Assembly (NCBI RefSeq): GCF_050627025.1
Contig: NZ_CP192472.1
From: Variovorax paradoxus_P
Lineage (GTDB): Bacteria; Pseudomonadota; Gammaproteobacteria; Burkholderiales; Burkholderiaceae_C
DNA length: 64,000 nt
Reading direction: 5' to 3' (one strand)
Under the pieces are notes generated by a model. It was not told the DNA's origin, searched no databases, and was given only the letters and a program-made list of their open reading frames with translations. Positions 1 to 8,014 of the stretch are shown piece after piece. The translations under genes were made by a program, and so were the position numbers. Positions within the stretch are counted from its first letter, which is position 1. Every line of letters starts with the position of its first letter.

Positions 1-22
1 CAGAAGCTGGCCGCTGTAACGC

Positions 23-937
23 TCAGACGAAGAAACGTCGAAGCCAGTCATATGCGCGCTCTTCGGACATGCCTTTGATATATATCTGGTCCAAAGCCTC
101 GTCGGGTGCCACCACCGGGGCGACAAGCTTGCCCACGGCGCCATATGGCGGCACGGTGTCCTGCCGGTTCAGGTCGCCGATCTGCGGCGCATCGCCGGCG
201 CGCAAGATCACGCCGGCCTTGCCCAACGCAAGCGCCGAAACCCTCGCAGGCGCTCTTTGCTCGAGGGCTGCCAGACCGCCAAGCGCCGCCGCCGCGTCGG
301 CGCCGAGGAAGGTTAACCAATTGACGGCCGCTACACCGTGCTGCGCCCCATTCGACATGCGCAAGGCGTCCCCGTAGCCGAGGCCTGGATACCGCAGCAT
401 CAGCGGGATCGACCATTGGAGAACCTCCCGATCCACCAGGGAATCCGCGTCTTCCCAGAGCAAGGAGTAGCCGGCATATCCACTGCTGAGCGGGAATTCG
501 GCGAGCGCCTCCTGAGCCAGCGCAATCACCTGATCGGGTTGATCGCCCCACCGGGCAGGTAGCGCCATCCGCAGCACAAAGCGCGGCGGATCCAGCGGCC
601 CCGCCAACGACATCCGTATTGAGGGTGACTGGATCTGGCCGGCCTTCTTGCCCGAATGCGCCCGGTGGCTCAGTAATTTAGTTGCGAGCATGCCGGAGTC
701 CGAGAACCAATGATCCGGTCCCTCGATCGCCTTGGCATCGTTGGCGCGGAAGCGCTTCATGTCGCCAGTGCGATAGAAACGCTGCTGATTGCCAAAGGCA
801 TCCATGTACACGCGCAGAAATCGCGCTAGGCCCGCGCCAATGTTCTCAGGCACGCCGTAGGCAAACGCAACGATCTCGACGCAGGGCGTTGCCACGCTTT
901 CGCCATCATCCGTCAGTGTGAACAGGGCCTCATCCAT
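23..937 (-). CDS. DUF3396 type VI immunity protein
   Basis: This 304-residue soluble protein has no signal peptide or membrane segment. Its sequence resembles the DUF3396 (type VI immunity) family, whose members are encoded next to T6SS nuclease effectors. It is the last gene of the effector module and starts 12 bp after the stop of the PAAR-nuclease gene, in the same orientation. That places it as the cognate immunity protein, acting in the cytoplasm to block the DNA-targeting toxin in self and kin cells. The family assignment comes from overall pattern (conserved W/G/Y-rich stretches such as the YPGLGYGDAL segment near residues 183-192). The pairing with the upstream toxin is inferred from adjacency. 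Nothing can be said about what follows it, because the window ends 22 bp downstream. Confidence 0.75.
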   Translation of the reverse strand: MDEALFTLTDDGESVATPCVEIVAFAYGVPENIGAGLARFLRVYMDAFGNQQRFYRTGDMKRFRANDAKAIEGPDHWFSDSGMLATKLLSHRAHSGKKAGQIQSPSIRMSLAGPLDPPRFVLRMALPARWGDQPDQVIALAQEALAEFPLSSGYAGYSLLWEDADSLVDREVLQWSIPLMLRYPGLGYGDALRMSNGAQHGVAAVNWLTFLGADAAAALGGLAALEQRAPARVSALALGKAGVILRAGDAPQIGDLNRQDTVPPYGAVGKLVAPVVAPDEALDQIYIKGMSEERAYDWLRRFFV

Positions 938-949
938 AAGTTTTTCCTT

Positions 950-1852
950 TCAGGTACACAGGCAGTCGGCGCCTTTGGCATCCTTTGCCCCTTTTTTCCT
1001 GACCTTCATCTCCGTCAGCTTCTTGTCCGTCGCCGGGTTGGTTTTTCGCAGCATGTCTTGATTGTCGGTAGGCGAGTCATTGGGAAACTTCACCTCGACG
1101 ATATGCTTCACATCGACAAGCGTCAGCGCTTTTTTCCCAACGGCTTTCGCCGCATCGACCAGCAAGATGTCCCACCTGGCATATCCCAAGCCGCTGTTGA
1201 TATCCATGCCGTGCTTGCCAATGAGTTTCCCACTCTTCAAATCCTGCGAAACCTCCGTGAGCAGGCCTGGTTTGCTGCCACGCGGCTTGGGATCGACGAT
1301 GTTGCGCATGCGGCGCTGGTACTGGTCGGTCGACGACTTTCCTGGCGGTAGTTTGGCGTCAGCCGCCTCCTTTTCTTTGAGGGCCTGGCACGCGGCTTCG
1401 CAGAGCTCTTTCGCCATGGCGTCCCCCAGTGCATCGATCAACGGCTGCTGCGCCTCCCCGCCCAGATTGGCCGCGTTTTCCGAGTTGTGGAACATCTTGT
1501 CCGTAAGCCGGGCCGCGCTCTTGCCGTCCATCTTCACGTCGAAGGAATAAAGAATCCAGGTGGCCTCCTTCATGAAAGTGCTGGACTTCACCCCGCCGGC
1601 CACGCCCGCGTTGTCGCCGTTGGAAATGGCGAACTTCGAACCCTTGTTCGCAGCCATCGCCTTGTCGCCCTTGACGGTGGTGGTGCCGCTCGACAGCGTG
1701 ATCGAGTTGGCGATGTTCGGGTAGGGAACCGGCACGGGACCGCCAGGGCTCGGCGTCTTGCACACGTCGGGGATGGTCGCGGTGCTGATGCCGATGCTGA
1801 ACTTGTGCACCAGCGTGAGACTGGTGCCGTTGACCCTGATGGTGAGCGGCAT
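950..1852 (-). CDS. PAAR-like (DUF4150) effector with C-terminal VRR-NUC-type nuclease
   Basis: The 300-residue protein has two parts. Residues 1 to about 125 form a DUF4150 PAAR-like domain (PVPYPNIANS near 41-50, SNGDNAGVAGG near 78-88), which caps the VgrG spike. Residues about 195-300 look like a PD-(D/E)XK nuclease of the VRR-NUC type: Asp228 in RWDILL, Glu253 and Lys255 in VEVKF, and a following Gln265 match the D...ExK...Q pattern of that fold. It is therefore a probable DNA-cleaving antibacterial T6SS effector carried on VgrG. The toxin half is A+T-richer than the neighbouring structural genes (29 G/C in the 60 bases 1081-1140), as is common for exchangeable toxin tips. The immunity gene follows directly. 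The nuclease subtype is a motif reading; a Tox-REase relative is the main alternative. Confidence 0.75.
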   Translation of the reverse strand: MPLTIRVNGTSLTLVHKFSIGISTATIPDVCKTPSPGGPVPVPYPNIANSITLSSGTTTVKGDKAMAANKGSKFAISNGDNAGVAGGVKSSTFMKEATWILYSFDVKMDGKSAARLTDKMFHNSENAANLGGEAQQPLIDALGDAMAKELCEAACQALKEKEAADAKLPPGKSSTDQYQRRMRNIVDPKPRGSKPGLLTEVSQDLKSGKLIGKHGMDINSGLGYARWDILLVDAAKAVGKKALTLVDVKHIVEVKFPNDSPTDNQDMLRKTNPATDKKLTEMKVRKKGAKDAKGADCLCT

Positions 1853-1855
1853 GGC

Positions 1856-2923
1856 TCAGCCTCTCAGCGGTTCGGCGCCGCGCACCAGCACCGCCCCGCG
1901 CTCGCCCGACTCGGAACTGCCCCACACCATCGACAGCGGTCCGTTGGCATAGCGCTTGCGGCTTGCGATGACGGCCAATGCCACGTGCAGCAGTGAACCC
2001 GCCGCACCCACGTCGCCCCAGCAATCGGCTGGCGCGACAAAGTCGGACGCTGCGCGAAAGCGCTCGCCGGTGCGCAGCGCGGCAAAACCGAACTCGTCGG
2101 CGCGGTAGGGCTCGCCGTTGAGATCGCAGAACACGTTGTGCACCTGTTCGCCGGGCGCCAGGGCCTGCAGCGCGGCACGGAAGGCTTGGGTCAGGCCTTC
2201 ACCGATGCACACCTCGTCGGTCTTGATGAGCCTGGACTCCATGCCGATGCCGACCGACACCAACTCGCCCAGCGGCGCAATGCCGCACAGCTGCGCCAGA
2301 CGGGGCGTGCCAAGCAGCACTGCGCCCGCTGCCTCGCCTGGGATGAAGCCCCAGGCATTGTTGAGCGGGCCGCCGCCATGGAGTTGATCGCAGGCTTCGA
2401 CCCATTCGAGCGTCTCGGGTGCAAGGTACGAATCGGTGCCTGCCACCACGCACGCATCGAAGGCATCGCGCGCGCAACCGGCCTCGGCGGCCGCCATGGC
2501 CACGTGGCCCGCTGCATGGCCGACCTCGAAGCGCGCGATGCGGACGAATCGGTCGCCCATGCGCTCGCGAATGGCGGCCAAGACATCGTCGATCAGGCCA
2601 TCGGGTTGCCCGGGGCGGGGCGGCGGCAACGCCAGTGCAAGGCCGATGCGCGGAGACACCGCTCCGTCAAGCTTCGCCAAAGGTGCCAGCGCCTCCTCGA
2701 TGGCCGGCAGCAGCAGCGCACCCAACCGCGCGGCTCCTTCAAGGCCAACGTCGAGCCAGGGTGCCCGCGCGATACGCATCGGCTCGCCGGCCGTATCGAC
2801 CATGTACGGATGCTCGGAAAAGCCGCACACGCCGGCCCGCGCCGCGGCAGCGCTGGCCCATGCGTCGCGGCCTATAGGCGTGCTGGCACCGAGCCCGAGT
2901 ATCTGCAACGCGGTGTCGGCCAT
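1856..2923 (-). CDS. Ketosynthase-fold (thiolase-like) protein of T6SS effector module, probably catalytically dead
   Basis: This 355-residue protein has the overall pattern of a beta-ketoacyl-ACP synthase (GLGASTPIG start, GEAAGAVLLG mid-region, GDVGAAGSLLHVALAV near the end). The catalytic residues are missing. The nucleophile region reads VGHAAGHVAMAAA without the expected Cys. The HGTGT motif is replaced by DLNGEPYRADEF, and the second His motif reads CWGDVGAAG. It is thus probably a binding or chaperone protein rather than a condensing enzyme. The ATG at 2923 was chosen over an upstream in-frame start because it lies 2 bp after the DUF2169 stop and gives the conserved N-terminus. Thiolase-like genes sit between DUF2169 adaptors and DUF4150 effectors in other proteobacteria, so a role in effector loading is inferred. 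Confidence 0.7.
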   Translation of the reverse strand: MADTALQILGLGASTPIGRDAWASAAAARAGVCGFSEHPYMVDTAGEPMRIARAPWLDVGLEGAARLGALLLPAIEEALAPLAKLDGAVSPRIGLALALPPPRPGQPDGLIDDVLAAIRERMGDRFVRIARFEVGHAAGHVAMAAAEAGCARDAFDACVVAGTDSYLAPETLEWVEACDQLHGGGPLNNAWGFIPGEAAGAVLLGTPRLAQLCGIAPLGELVSVGIGMESRLIKTDEVCIGEGLTQAFRAALQALAPGEQVHNVFCDLNGEPYRADEFGFAALRTGERFRAASDFVAPADCWGDVGAAGSLLHVALAVIASRKRYANGPLSMVWGSSESGERGAVLVRGAEPLRG

Positions 2924-2925
2924 GC

Positions 2926-3978
2926 TCAGGCCTCCGCCATCTGCCCGGGCTCGGTCTCGCCCAGGCGCAGCAGCCGCTTTTCGACGATGCGCGTCTTCAG
3001 CAGCTTGTGAACCTTGGGGTGGCAAGGCAGCGCGCTGTGCCAGACCAGCGAAACACGCATTGCCGCTGGTTCGAGAATCACCGTGTGCAGCTTCGGCCGC
3101 TCATGCAGCACCTGCGTGTTGTCGGAGAAAAAGGTTTCAAGGCCCAGCAGCACGCGTGGCAACGTGAAGCGTATCTCTGGCTGCAGCGCCAGATGCACCA
3201 GTAGCACCGGCTCGTCGCCAACGAGAAACTGCGGCGCCTGCTGGTCCACAGGCGCGCACTGGTAGTGCCGGTCATCGAAGTCCGTCGGCAGCAACGGCAA
3301 CCGATCACGCTGCCATGCCTCGTCATACGTCCCGGCAAACCCCGCGCGCGGCTGCCAGTGGTTGCACAGTGGCCCGAACCCCGCGGGCTCGGGCCGGTCG
3401 CTGCACGCTCGAACGCACTGGTCCGGATATTCGATGTTCGGCAGCCGCACGCCTTCCGCATGCGCGGCCTCCGTCACAAAGCCGGTGCCCACCGGGTTGC
3501 GCACGTCGAACTGCGGTAGCGGCGCATCGCGTGTCCATGGGTCGATGCCACCGTATGCGCGCTCCCACACCAGCGGCATGCTGCTGAAGGGCTCGGGCTC
3601 CGACGGCGAACCGCCGAGCCACACGCGATCGCCAGTCACGCGCAGGCGCTTGGCGATGGGGCCTACGCGCAGGCCCACGTCGAGCTGCGTCACTGGCACG
3701 CCGCCGGGCGAGTGCGCATGGCCGATCAGCACCACGTCCGTGGTCTGCTTGGTGCGCACCAGGTCCATCTCGTAGAGCAGGCTCGGCAGGGGCGCGGCCT
3801 CGTCGACAAAGATGGGCGCTTGCGCAACAGGTGGCTGCTCGGCCGCGACGCTGGTCTCGCCGTCGGGCGAAATGTCGAAGCTGCACTTCACCGCCACGAG
3901 CCAGATCTCCGCGCCGTCGCGGTCGCGCACCCAGGTGCGTTCGGCGGCGTAGGGCGTGCGGTTGTCCAGCTGCCACAT
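2926..3978 (-). CDS. DUF2169 T6SS effector adaptor
   Basis: This 350-residue protein belongs to the DUF2169 family by its N-terminus (NRTPYAAERTWVRDRDGAE), its central WERAYGGIDPW block, and the NHWQPRAGFAGTYDEAW block near residues 212-230. In Agrobacterium tumefaciens a DUF2169 protein is needed to deliver the DUF4150-linked effector Tde2, so it likely acts as the adaptor between the VgrG spike and the PAAR-nuclease encoded two genes downstream. It lies 12 bp after the DUF6484 gene and 2 bp before the ketosynthase-like gene, in one operon. The function is transferred from the family; the specific cargo is inferred from gene order. Confidence 0.8.
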   Translation of the reverse strand: MWQLDNRTPYAAERTWVRDRDGAEIWLVAVKCSFDISPDGETSVAAEQPPVAQAPIFVDEAAPLPSLLYEMDLVRTKQTTDVVLIGHAHSPGGVPVTQLDVGLRVGPIAKRLRVTGDRVWLGGSPSEPEPFSSMPLVWERAYGGIDPWTRDAPLPQFDVRNPVGTGFVTEAAHAEGVRLPNIEYPDQCVRACSDRPEPAGFGPLCNHWQPRAGFAGTYDEAWQRDRLPLLPTDFDDRHYQCAPVDQQAPQFLVGDEPVLLVHLALQPEIRFTLPRVLLGLETFFSDNTQVLHERPKLHTVILEPAAMRVSLVWHSALPCHPKVHKLLKTRIVEKRLLRLGETEPGQMAEA

Positions 3979-3990
3979 GGCGCATGCCTT

Positions 3991-4482
3991 TCAGTTGATG
4001 CCCACGTAGGCACCTTTGACGCGGTTGGCGCCGCGCGAGCGCGAAAGCACGTAGTTGCCGTTGATCAGCACCTTGCCCGCGCGCGTGAGCACGATGCTTG
4101 CGTCGCCGCAGCGCAGCTCGATGCGCTCGCGCGCCTGGAGCAGCACGCGCTCGCCGTCCGCGCTGGCCTGCACTTGCACAGCTTCGGCCGCCGGCGGTGC
4201 CTTGGCATGCGGCGGCTGAACGCGTCCCACGACAACGGGGTGCCGCACCTCGCCCTGTTCGAAGGCCACGACAACGGCCACGCCGACATCGCCGGGCGCC
4301 AGGCCTACCGTCGACAGCGCCTGCACCGGCGCCATGCCTTCGCCCAGCGTGACAAGAAAGTGCCCCTCCGCATCGAAGCCGGCAAAGGTGGCCAGCGCCA
4401 CGCCCTGGCCCGACAGCTTCGACCAGGCAGCCACGCTGTGCAGCAGGCTGCGTGCACTCTGGAGATCGGTGTGGTCTTCCAC
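3991..4482 (-). CDS. DUF6484 domain protein
   Basis: The 163-residue protein matches the DUF6484 pattern: an OB-like beta-rich core (residues about 25-110) with GVALATFAGFDAEGHFLVTL and VVVAFEQGEVRHPVVVGRV. It has a second beta-rich half resembling VgrG or DUF3540 needle repeats (RVLLQARERIELRCGDASI). Such proteins are encoded next to vgrG and DUF2169 genes. The VgrG stop and this start are separated by 3 bp, so they are probably co-translated. A role as a small spike-associated or adaptor component is likely but has not been shown for this protein. No catalytic motif is visible. Confidence 0.65.
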   Translation of the reverse strand: MEDHTDLQSARSLLHSVAAWSKLSGQGVALATFAGFDAEGHFLVTLGEGMAPVQALSTVGLAPGDVGVAVVVAFEQGEVRHPVVVGRVQPPHAKAPPAAEAVQVQASADGERVLLQARERIELRCGDASIVLTRAGKVLINGNYVLSRSRGANRVKGAYVGIN

Positions 4483-4485
4483 GGC

Positions 4486-6831
4486 TCAGTCCTCCCCCAG
4501 GTTGGAGCCCTTGATCTTGATCGAGCCACCGGCCTTGAACGATGCGCTGCCGTCGGCCTTGATGGTGATCTTGGCGCCCTTGATGGTGATGCCGCTGGCG
4601 TTCATGACGATCTTGCTGCCGCCCGCCTTGAGCATGATGGTGGGTGCCTCGACCATGCAGATGGCTCCCGCCTTGATCTTGATCGGGCCCTTCGACGTTT
4701 CGGAAATCACCGCCGCCGACAGCTTGTGCGGCCCACCGACGGTGATGGACTGCAGCGCACCCACGCTCACCTTCTGCAGTCCGCCGACGCTCACGATCTG
4801 CGCGCCGCCCACCGTCACAGCCTGCACACCGCCCACGGTAATGGCCTCCCCCGCGCCCACGCTGTGCATGCGCCCGGCCCCTACCGTATGCATCTCGGCC
4901 ACCGAAATGGTGGTGGTCTGCACGCCGTTCACGGTGTGGCTGCGCCCGCCGTTGATCGTCACGGTTTCGCCGCTGTTCACGGTTTCGGTGCGGTGGCCGC
5001 CGATGGTGATGGTCTCGGTGCCGCCCACCTTCTCTTCGCGGTTCGAGCCGACCGAAATGCTCTGGTTGGCGCCGATGCTCTGCTTCTGGTTGCTGCCCAC
5101 GGTTTCGGTGTCGTCGACATCTACGGCGTCGGTGCGATTGTTGTGCACGGTGGTGGTCTGGTCGTGCTCCACGGTGGTGTTCATGTCGTACTGGCCGTGG
5201 ATGGTCACCTTCTCCTTGCCCGCGGTGTCGTCCATCGACAGTTCGTTGTAGCCCTTGCCCTTGTGCGTGTTCGACTTGATGCCGCTCACCACGGCGCCGC
5301 CCGGCAGGCCGAAGGGCGCCATCGATTCGCCGTTGTAGAAGCGCCCGACGATGATGGGCTGGTCGGGGTCGCCGTCCAGAAAGTCGACCACCACCTCCTG
5401 GCCGATGCGCGGAATGCTGACCGCGCCCCAGCCCTTGCCGGCCCAGGGATGCGACACGCGCACCCAGCATGAGCTGTTCTCGTCGTTCTTTCCGTAGCGG
5501 TCCCAGTGAAACTGCACCTTCACGCGGCCGTGCTCCTCGGTCCATATCTGCTCGCCGCTGCGGCCCGTGACGATGGCGCTCTGCGGCCCCGGCATGGTGA
5601 CGCGCGGGGTCAGGCGCGGCGGGCGCCACGGGGTGTTCAGCGGCACCAGCGTCAGCAGAAAGCTGCTGCTCGCGCGCTGGCCGCTGCGCAGCGCGGGTGT
5701 CTCGGCAATCAGGTCGGCCACCAGTTCGTGCAGCCCGGTGTTGACCGGGTCGTCGGCCAGCGCATCGTGCAGCACGGCGTCGATCGGGCGCGGGCTCTCC
5801 GAAATGTCCGCGCCTTCGTAGCCCGGATGGCTTGCAACGAAGGTGCAGGCCGCAATCAGGTAGTCGCCGTCGTGCTTGCCCTCGGGGTCGCCCTTGAAGG
5901 CAAAGCTGCGCCCGGCGGTCACGTCGGGCCAGCCGGTCAGTGCCCAATGGCGCTGCCGTCGGCCTATGAGTTCGTCCAGCCGCAGTTGGGCCAGGTTGTC
6001 GGTGTCGTCGCCCGAGGCGTAGCCGCCCGGAAACTCGAACACCTCAAGGTCGGACAGCTCATGCGTGTCGGGGTCTCCCTTGTCCGCGAACAGCTGCTTG
6101 CTGATGACCTTGAAGTCGCGGTCGCGCGATGCGAACTTGCCCGACTCGAACTGCCGCGAGCTGATCCACCGCGTGATCTCGTTGAAGCGCCCTTCCGATG
6201 CGTCGCGCTCCACATGGTGCAGCGTGTCGGCAACGGGCAGCTTCTCGTGTGCCAGCGTGCTGGTGTCCGAAAGATGCAGCGTGCCGGGCGCATCGTGCGC
6301 GTCGAACCAGTAATAGATGCCTTCTTCCTCCAGGACGCGCGACAGGAACTGGTAGTCGCTCTCCCGGTACTGCACGCAGTAGCCGTGAGGCGCATGCGGG
6401 CCGACCACGCCGCCCGACTTGATCTTCTTCAGGCTCCCGACGGGGCTGTCGTCCAGCACCGCGTCGATCACTTCCAGCACCGGCTTGTTCTGCAGGATGC
6501 GCGCGTTGACGCGCTTGCTCAGCAGCCAGAACCACGAGCGCAGGCTGATGCGGTACTCGACGAAGCGGCCGCTGCGTCCCACGCGCGTAAAGCGCACCGC
6601 ATGCCCCTGGCAGTGCCGCTTGTGGGCGCCGCCATCGGCATCGGCAAACTCGATGGCCACATCGAAAGAGCGGCCCAGCACGTCCGCGGGCTCGATGCTT
6701 TCGTTGTCGGTGAGCACGGTGAGCTCGTAGGCCGACGGGCGCGCCAGCACCTCGTGTCCCACGATGCGCCAGAACATGAGCTTGTCGACGACGGGCGAGT
6801 CGCCCTGGATGCTGAACGTGTGATCGGTCAT
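4486..6831 (-). CDS. vgrG: VgrG spike protein (effector-carrying copy)
   Basis: This 781-residue protein is a full VgrG (TssI). Residues 1 to about 340 form the gp27-like base (FWRIVGHEVLARPSAYELTV), and about 410-505 the gp5-like OB region (PGPQSAIVTG, WVRVSHPWAGKGWGAVSIPR, IGQEVVVDFLDGDPDQP). A long beta-helix of VGG/VGAG repeats runs from about 520 to 770. There is no extra C-terminal toxin, and the protein ends with a short KIKGSNLGED tail that probably receives the PAAR-like tip. The ATG at 6831 was preferred to one at 6840 because an AAGGG sequence lies 9 nt upstream of it, whereas it abuts the other. The next six genes form its cargo module, ending in the nuclease effector and immunity gene. 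Confidence 0.93.
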   Translation of the reverse strand: MTDHTFSIQGDSPVVDKLMFWRIVGHEVLARPSAYELTVLTDNESIEPADVLGRSFDVAIEFADADGGAHKRHCQGHAVRFTRVGRSGRFVEYRISLRSWFWLLSKRVNARILQNKPVLEVIDAVLDDSPVGSLKKIKSGGVVGPHAPHGYCVQYRESDYQFLSRVLEEEGIYYWFDAHDAPGTLHLSDTSTLAHEKLPVADTLHHVERDASEGRFNEITRWISSRQFESGKFASRDRDFKVISKQLFADKGDPDTHELSDLEVFEFPGGYASGDDTDNLAQLRLDELIGRRQRHWALTGWPDVTAGRSFAFKGDPEGKHDGDYLIAACTFVASHPGYEGADISESPRPIDAVLHDALADDPVNTGLHELVADLIAETPALRSGQRASSSFLLTLVPLNTPWRPPRLTPRVTMPGPQSAIVTGRSGEQIWTEEHGRVKVQFHWDRYGKNDENSSCWVRVSHPWAGKGWGAVSIPRIGQEVVVDFLDGDPDQPIIVGRFYNGESMAPFGLPGGAVVSGIKSNTHKGKGYNELSMDDTAGKEKVTIHGQYDMNTTVEHDQTTTVHNNRTDAVDVDDTETVGSNQKQSIGANQSISVGSNREEKVGGTETITIGGHRTETVNSGETVTINGGRSHTVNGVQTTTISVAEMHTVGAGRMHSVGAGEAITVGGVQAVTVGGAQIVSVGGLQKVSVGALQSITVGGPHKLSAAVISETSKGPIKIKAGAICMVEAPTIMLKAGGSKIVMNASGITIKGAKITIKADGSASFKAGGSIKIKGSNLGED

Positions 6832-6901
6832 GCTTCCCATCCCTTTTTACGTTCTCCCTCCCTCCCGAACCTCGCCGCCGCTGTTCCGGCGGGCTCTGCG
6901 C

Positions 6902-7297
6902 CTAAGGCGACAGCAGCAGCACAAGCGCCTGGCTCGGCACAAGCCGCACGCCCGGGCAATTGGTGCTGTTTTGCAGCGACATGCTGGTCATGCGCGTGGC
7001 CGGCATGCCGTTGAGCAGCACGGTGAACGCACCGGTCACATGCCGCGACGGTCCCATGACGGTGCCCGAGGCCACGCCCATGTTCACGCCCGTGTTGTCC
7101 CCGTTGGTCATGGGAATGGTGGTTGCCAGGTTGTGCGCAGGCATGCACATGAAAAGAATCGTCGGGCAGTTCGGAACGGCCATCGGCCCCATGGCGATGT
7201 TGGGGTACGGAATGGGCACCGGGCCCGCCGGCGTGGGCGTCAGGCACACGTCGGGAAAGCCCATGTCGGTGCCCATCATCTGGCAGTTGGCAAACAT
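6902..7297 (-). CDS. Toxin-less DUF4150 PAAR-like tip protein
   Basis: The 131-residue protein is a DUF4150 (PAAR-like) domain with no C-terminal extension. Recognisable blocks are TPTPAGPVPIPYPNIA, the MPAHNLATTIPMTNGDN region and the LNGMPATRMTSMSLQNS region. It probably sharpens the VgrG spike without itself carrying a toxin. It begins 11 bp after the DUF3540 stop, with a GGGAG ribosome-binding site, and belongs to the operon led by the 14.6-kb vgrG. Its Cys/His content (NCQMM, LFMCMPAH, NCPG) could bind a metal as in PAAR proteins, but this is inference. Confidence 0.8.
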   Translation of the reverse strand: MFANCQMMGTDMGFPDVCLTPTPAGPVPIPYPNIAMGPMAVPNCPTILFMCMPAHNLATTIPMTNGDNTGVNMGVASGTVMGPSRHVTGAFTVLLNGMPATRMTSMSLQNSTNCPGVRLVPSQALVLLLSP

Positions 7298-7308
7298 GGC
7301 GGCTCCCG

Positions 7309-7974
7309 TCAGCCGAAGTGGATCTGCGCGCCGCGCGCCTTGACCAGCTGCTCGCCTTCCACCAGCGTGTGCTCGCCATGGATCTGCAGCAGCTGGCGCG
7401 CCTGCAGCTCCATGTGTCCGGCCTGGGTGCGGTCCAGGCCGTCGGTGCTGCGCATGTATTGCTTGCTGTGGTGGTGCACCCGGTCGAACAACGTGGACAG
7501 TGCGGCGCCAATTGCCTTGACCGTGCCGCCCACCAGGTTGAGGCGCTCGCCCATTGCGTCGGCCTGCTCGCAGCTCAGGCGCACCTGGGGTGCGGCCAGC
7601 TGCAGAAGCTCTTGCGCGTTGGCACTGACGGTGGGTGCGCTCAGTTCGAGCTTGCCCTGGCTTTGCAGCACCACGTCTTGTGTGCCGCTGCGCTCCAGCA
7701 CCGCCATTACCCAGCATTGGCGCTGGTCGTCGAGCAGGCACGCGACAACGTCGCCCGCCTGCACCGCCACCAGGCAACTGAAGGCCTGCCGCGCGCCGAC
7801 CTCGTGCGCGGCTTCGTTGTCGATGCGCAGCCGAAGTTGTCCGGTGCCGGACGCGGCAAGCACGAGGGCACGATGCCAGCCGGCTTGCGCCGCAGCGGGC
7901 GCGTCGGGTTGCTTGCCCGGCTTGCCGGGCTTGTGTGGAGCCCTGGTGCGGCGTTCGGTAACGGTGGCAGTCAT
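7309..7974 (-). CDS. DUF3540 domain protein of T6SS spike module
   Basis: This 221-residue protein fits DUF3540. An N-terminal OB-like half (residues about 30-95, with GDVVACLLDDQRQCWVMAVL) is followed by a helix-forming repeat half (KLELSAPTVSANAQELLQLA) and a conserved HHHSKQYMRSTDGLDRTQAG segment near 168-187. The family is found only beside vgrG, DUF2169, DUF4150 and pentapeptide genes, as here. It probably builds part of the needle or tip. The N-terminus is basic and Pro/Lys-rich (APHKPGKPGKQP). It lies 40 bp after the pentapeptide gene and 11 bp before the tip gene. No enzyme motif is visible. Confidence 0.75.
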   Translation of the reverse strand: MTATVTERRTRAPHKPGKPGKQPDAPAAAQAGWHRALVLAASGTGQLRLRIDNEAAHEVGARQAFSCLVAVQAGDVVACLLDDQRQCWVMAVLERSGTQDVVLQSQGKLELSAPTVSANAQELLQLAAPQVRLSCEQADAMGERLNLVGGTVKAIGAALSTLFDRVHHHSKQYMRSTDGLDRTQAGHMELQARQLLQIHGEHTLVEGEQLVKARGAQIHFG

Positions 7975-8014
7975 GGATGGCCTCGTAGGTGAATGGCGTT
8001 CGTCGCTCGGCGCT

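Noticed and set aside
1856..2923. Fatty-acid or polyketide condensing enzyme
   Set aside because: The catalytic Cys and His motifs are absent and the neighbours are all T6SS spike genes.
3323..5947. Long minus-strand open frame across the VgrG and DUF2169 genes
   Set aside because: It is out of frame with two well-recognised genes and its translation is Arg/Gly/His-rich without motifs.
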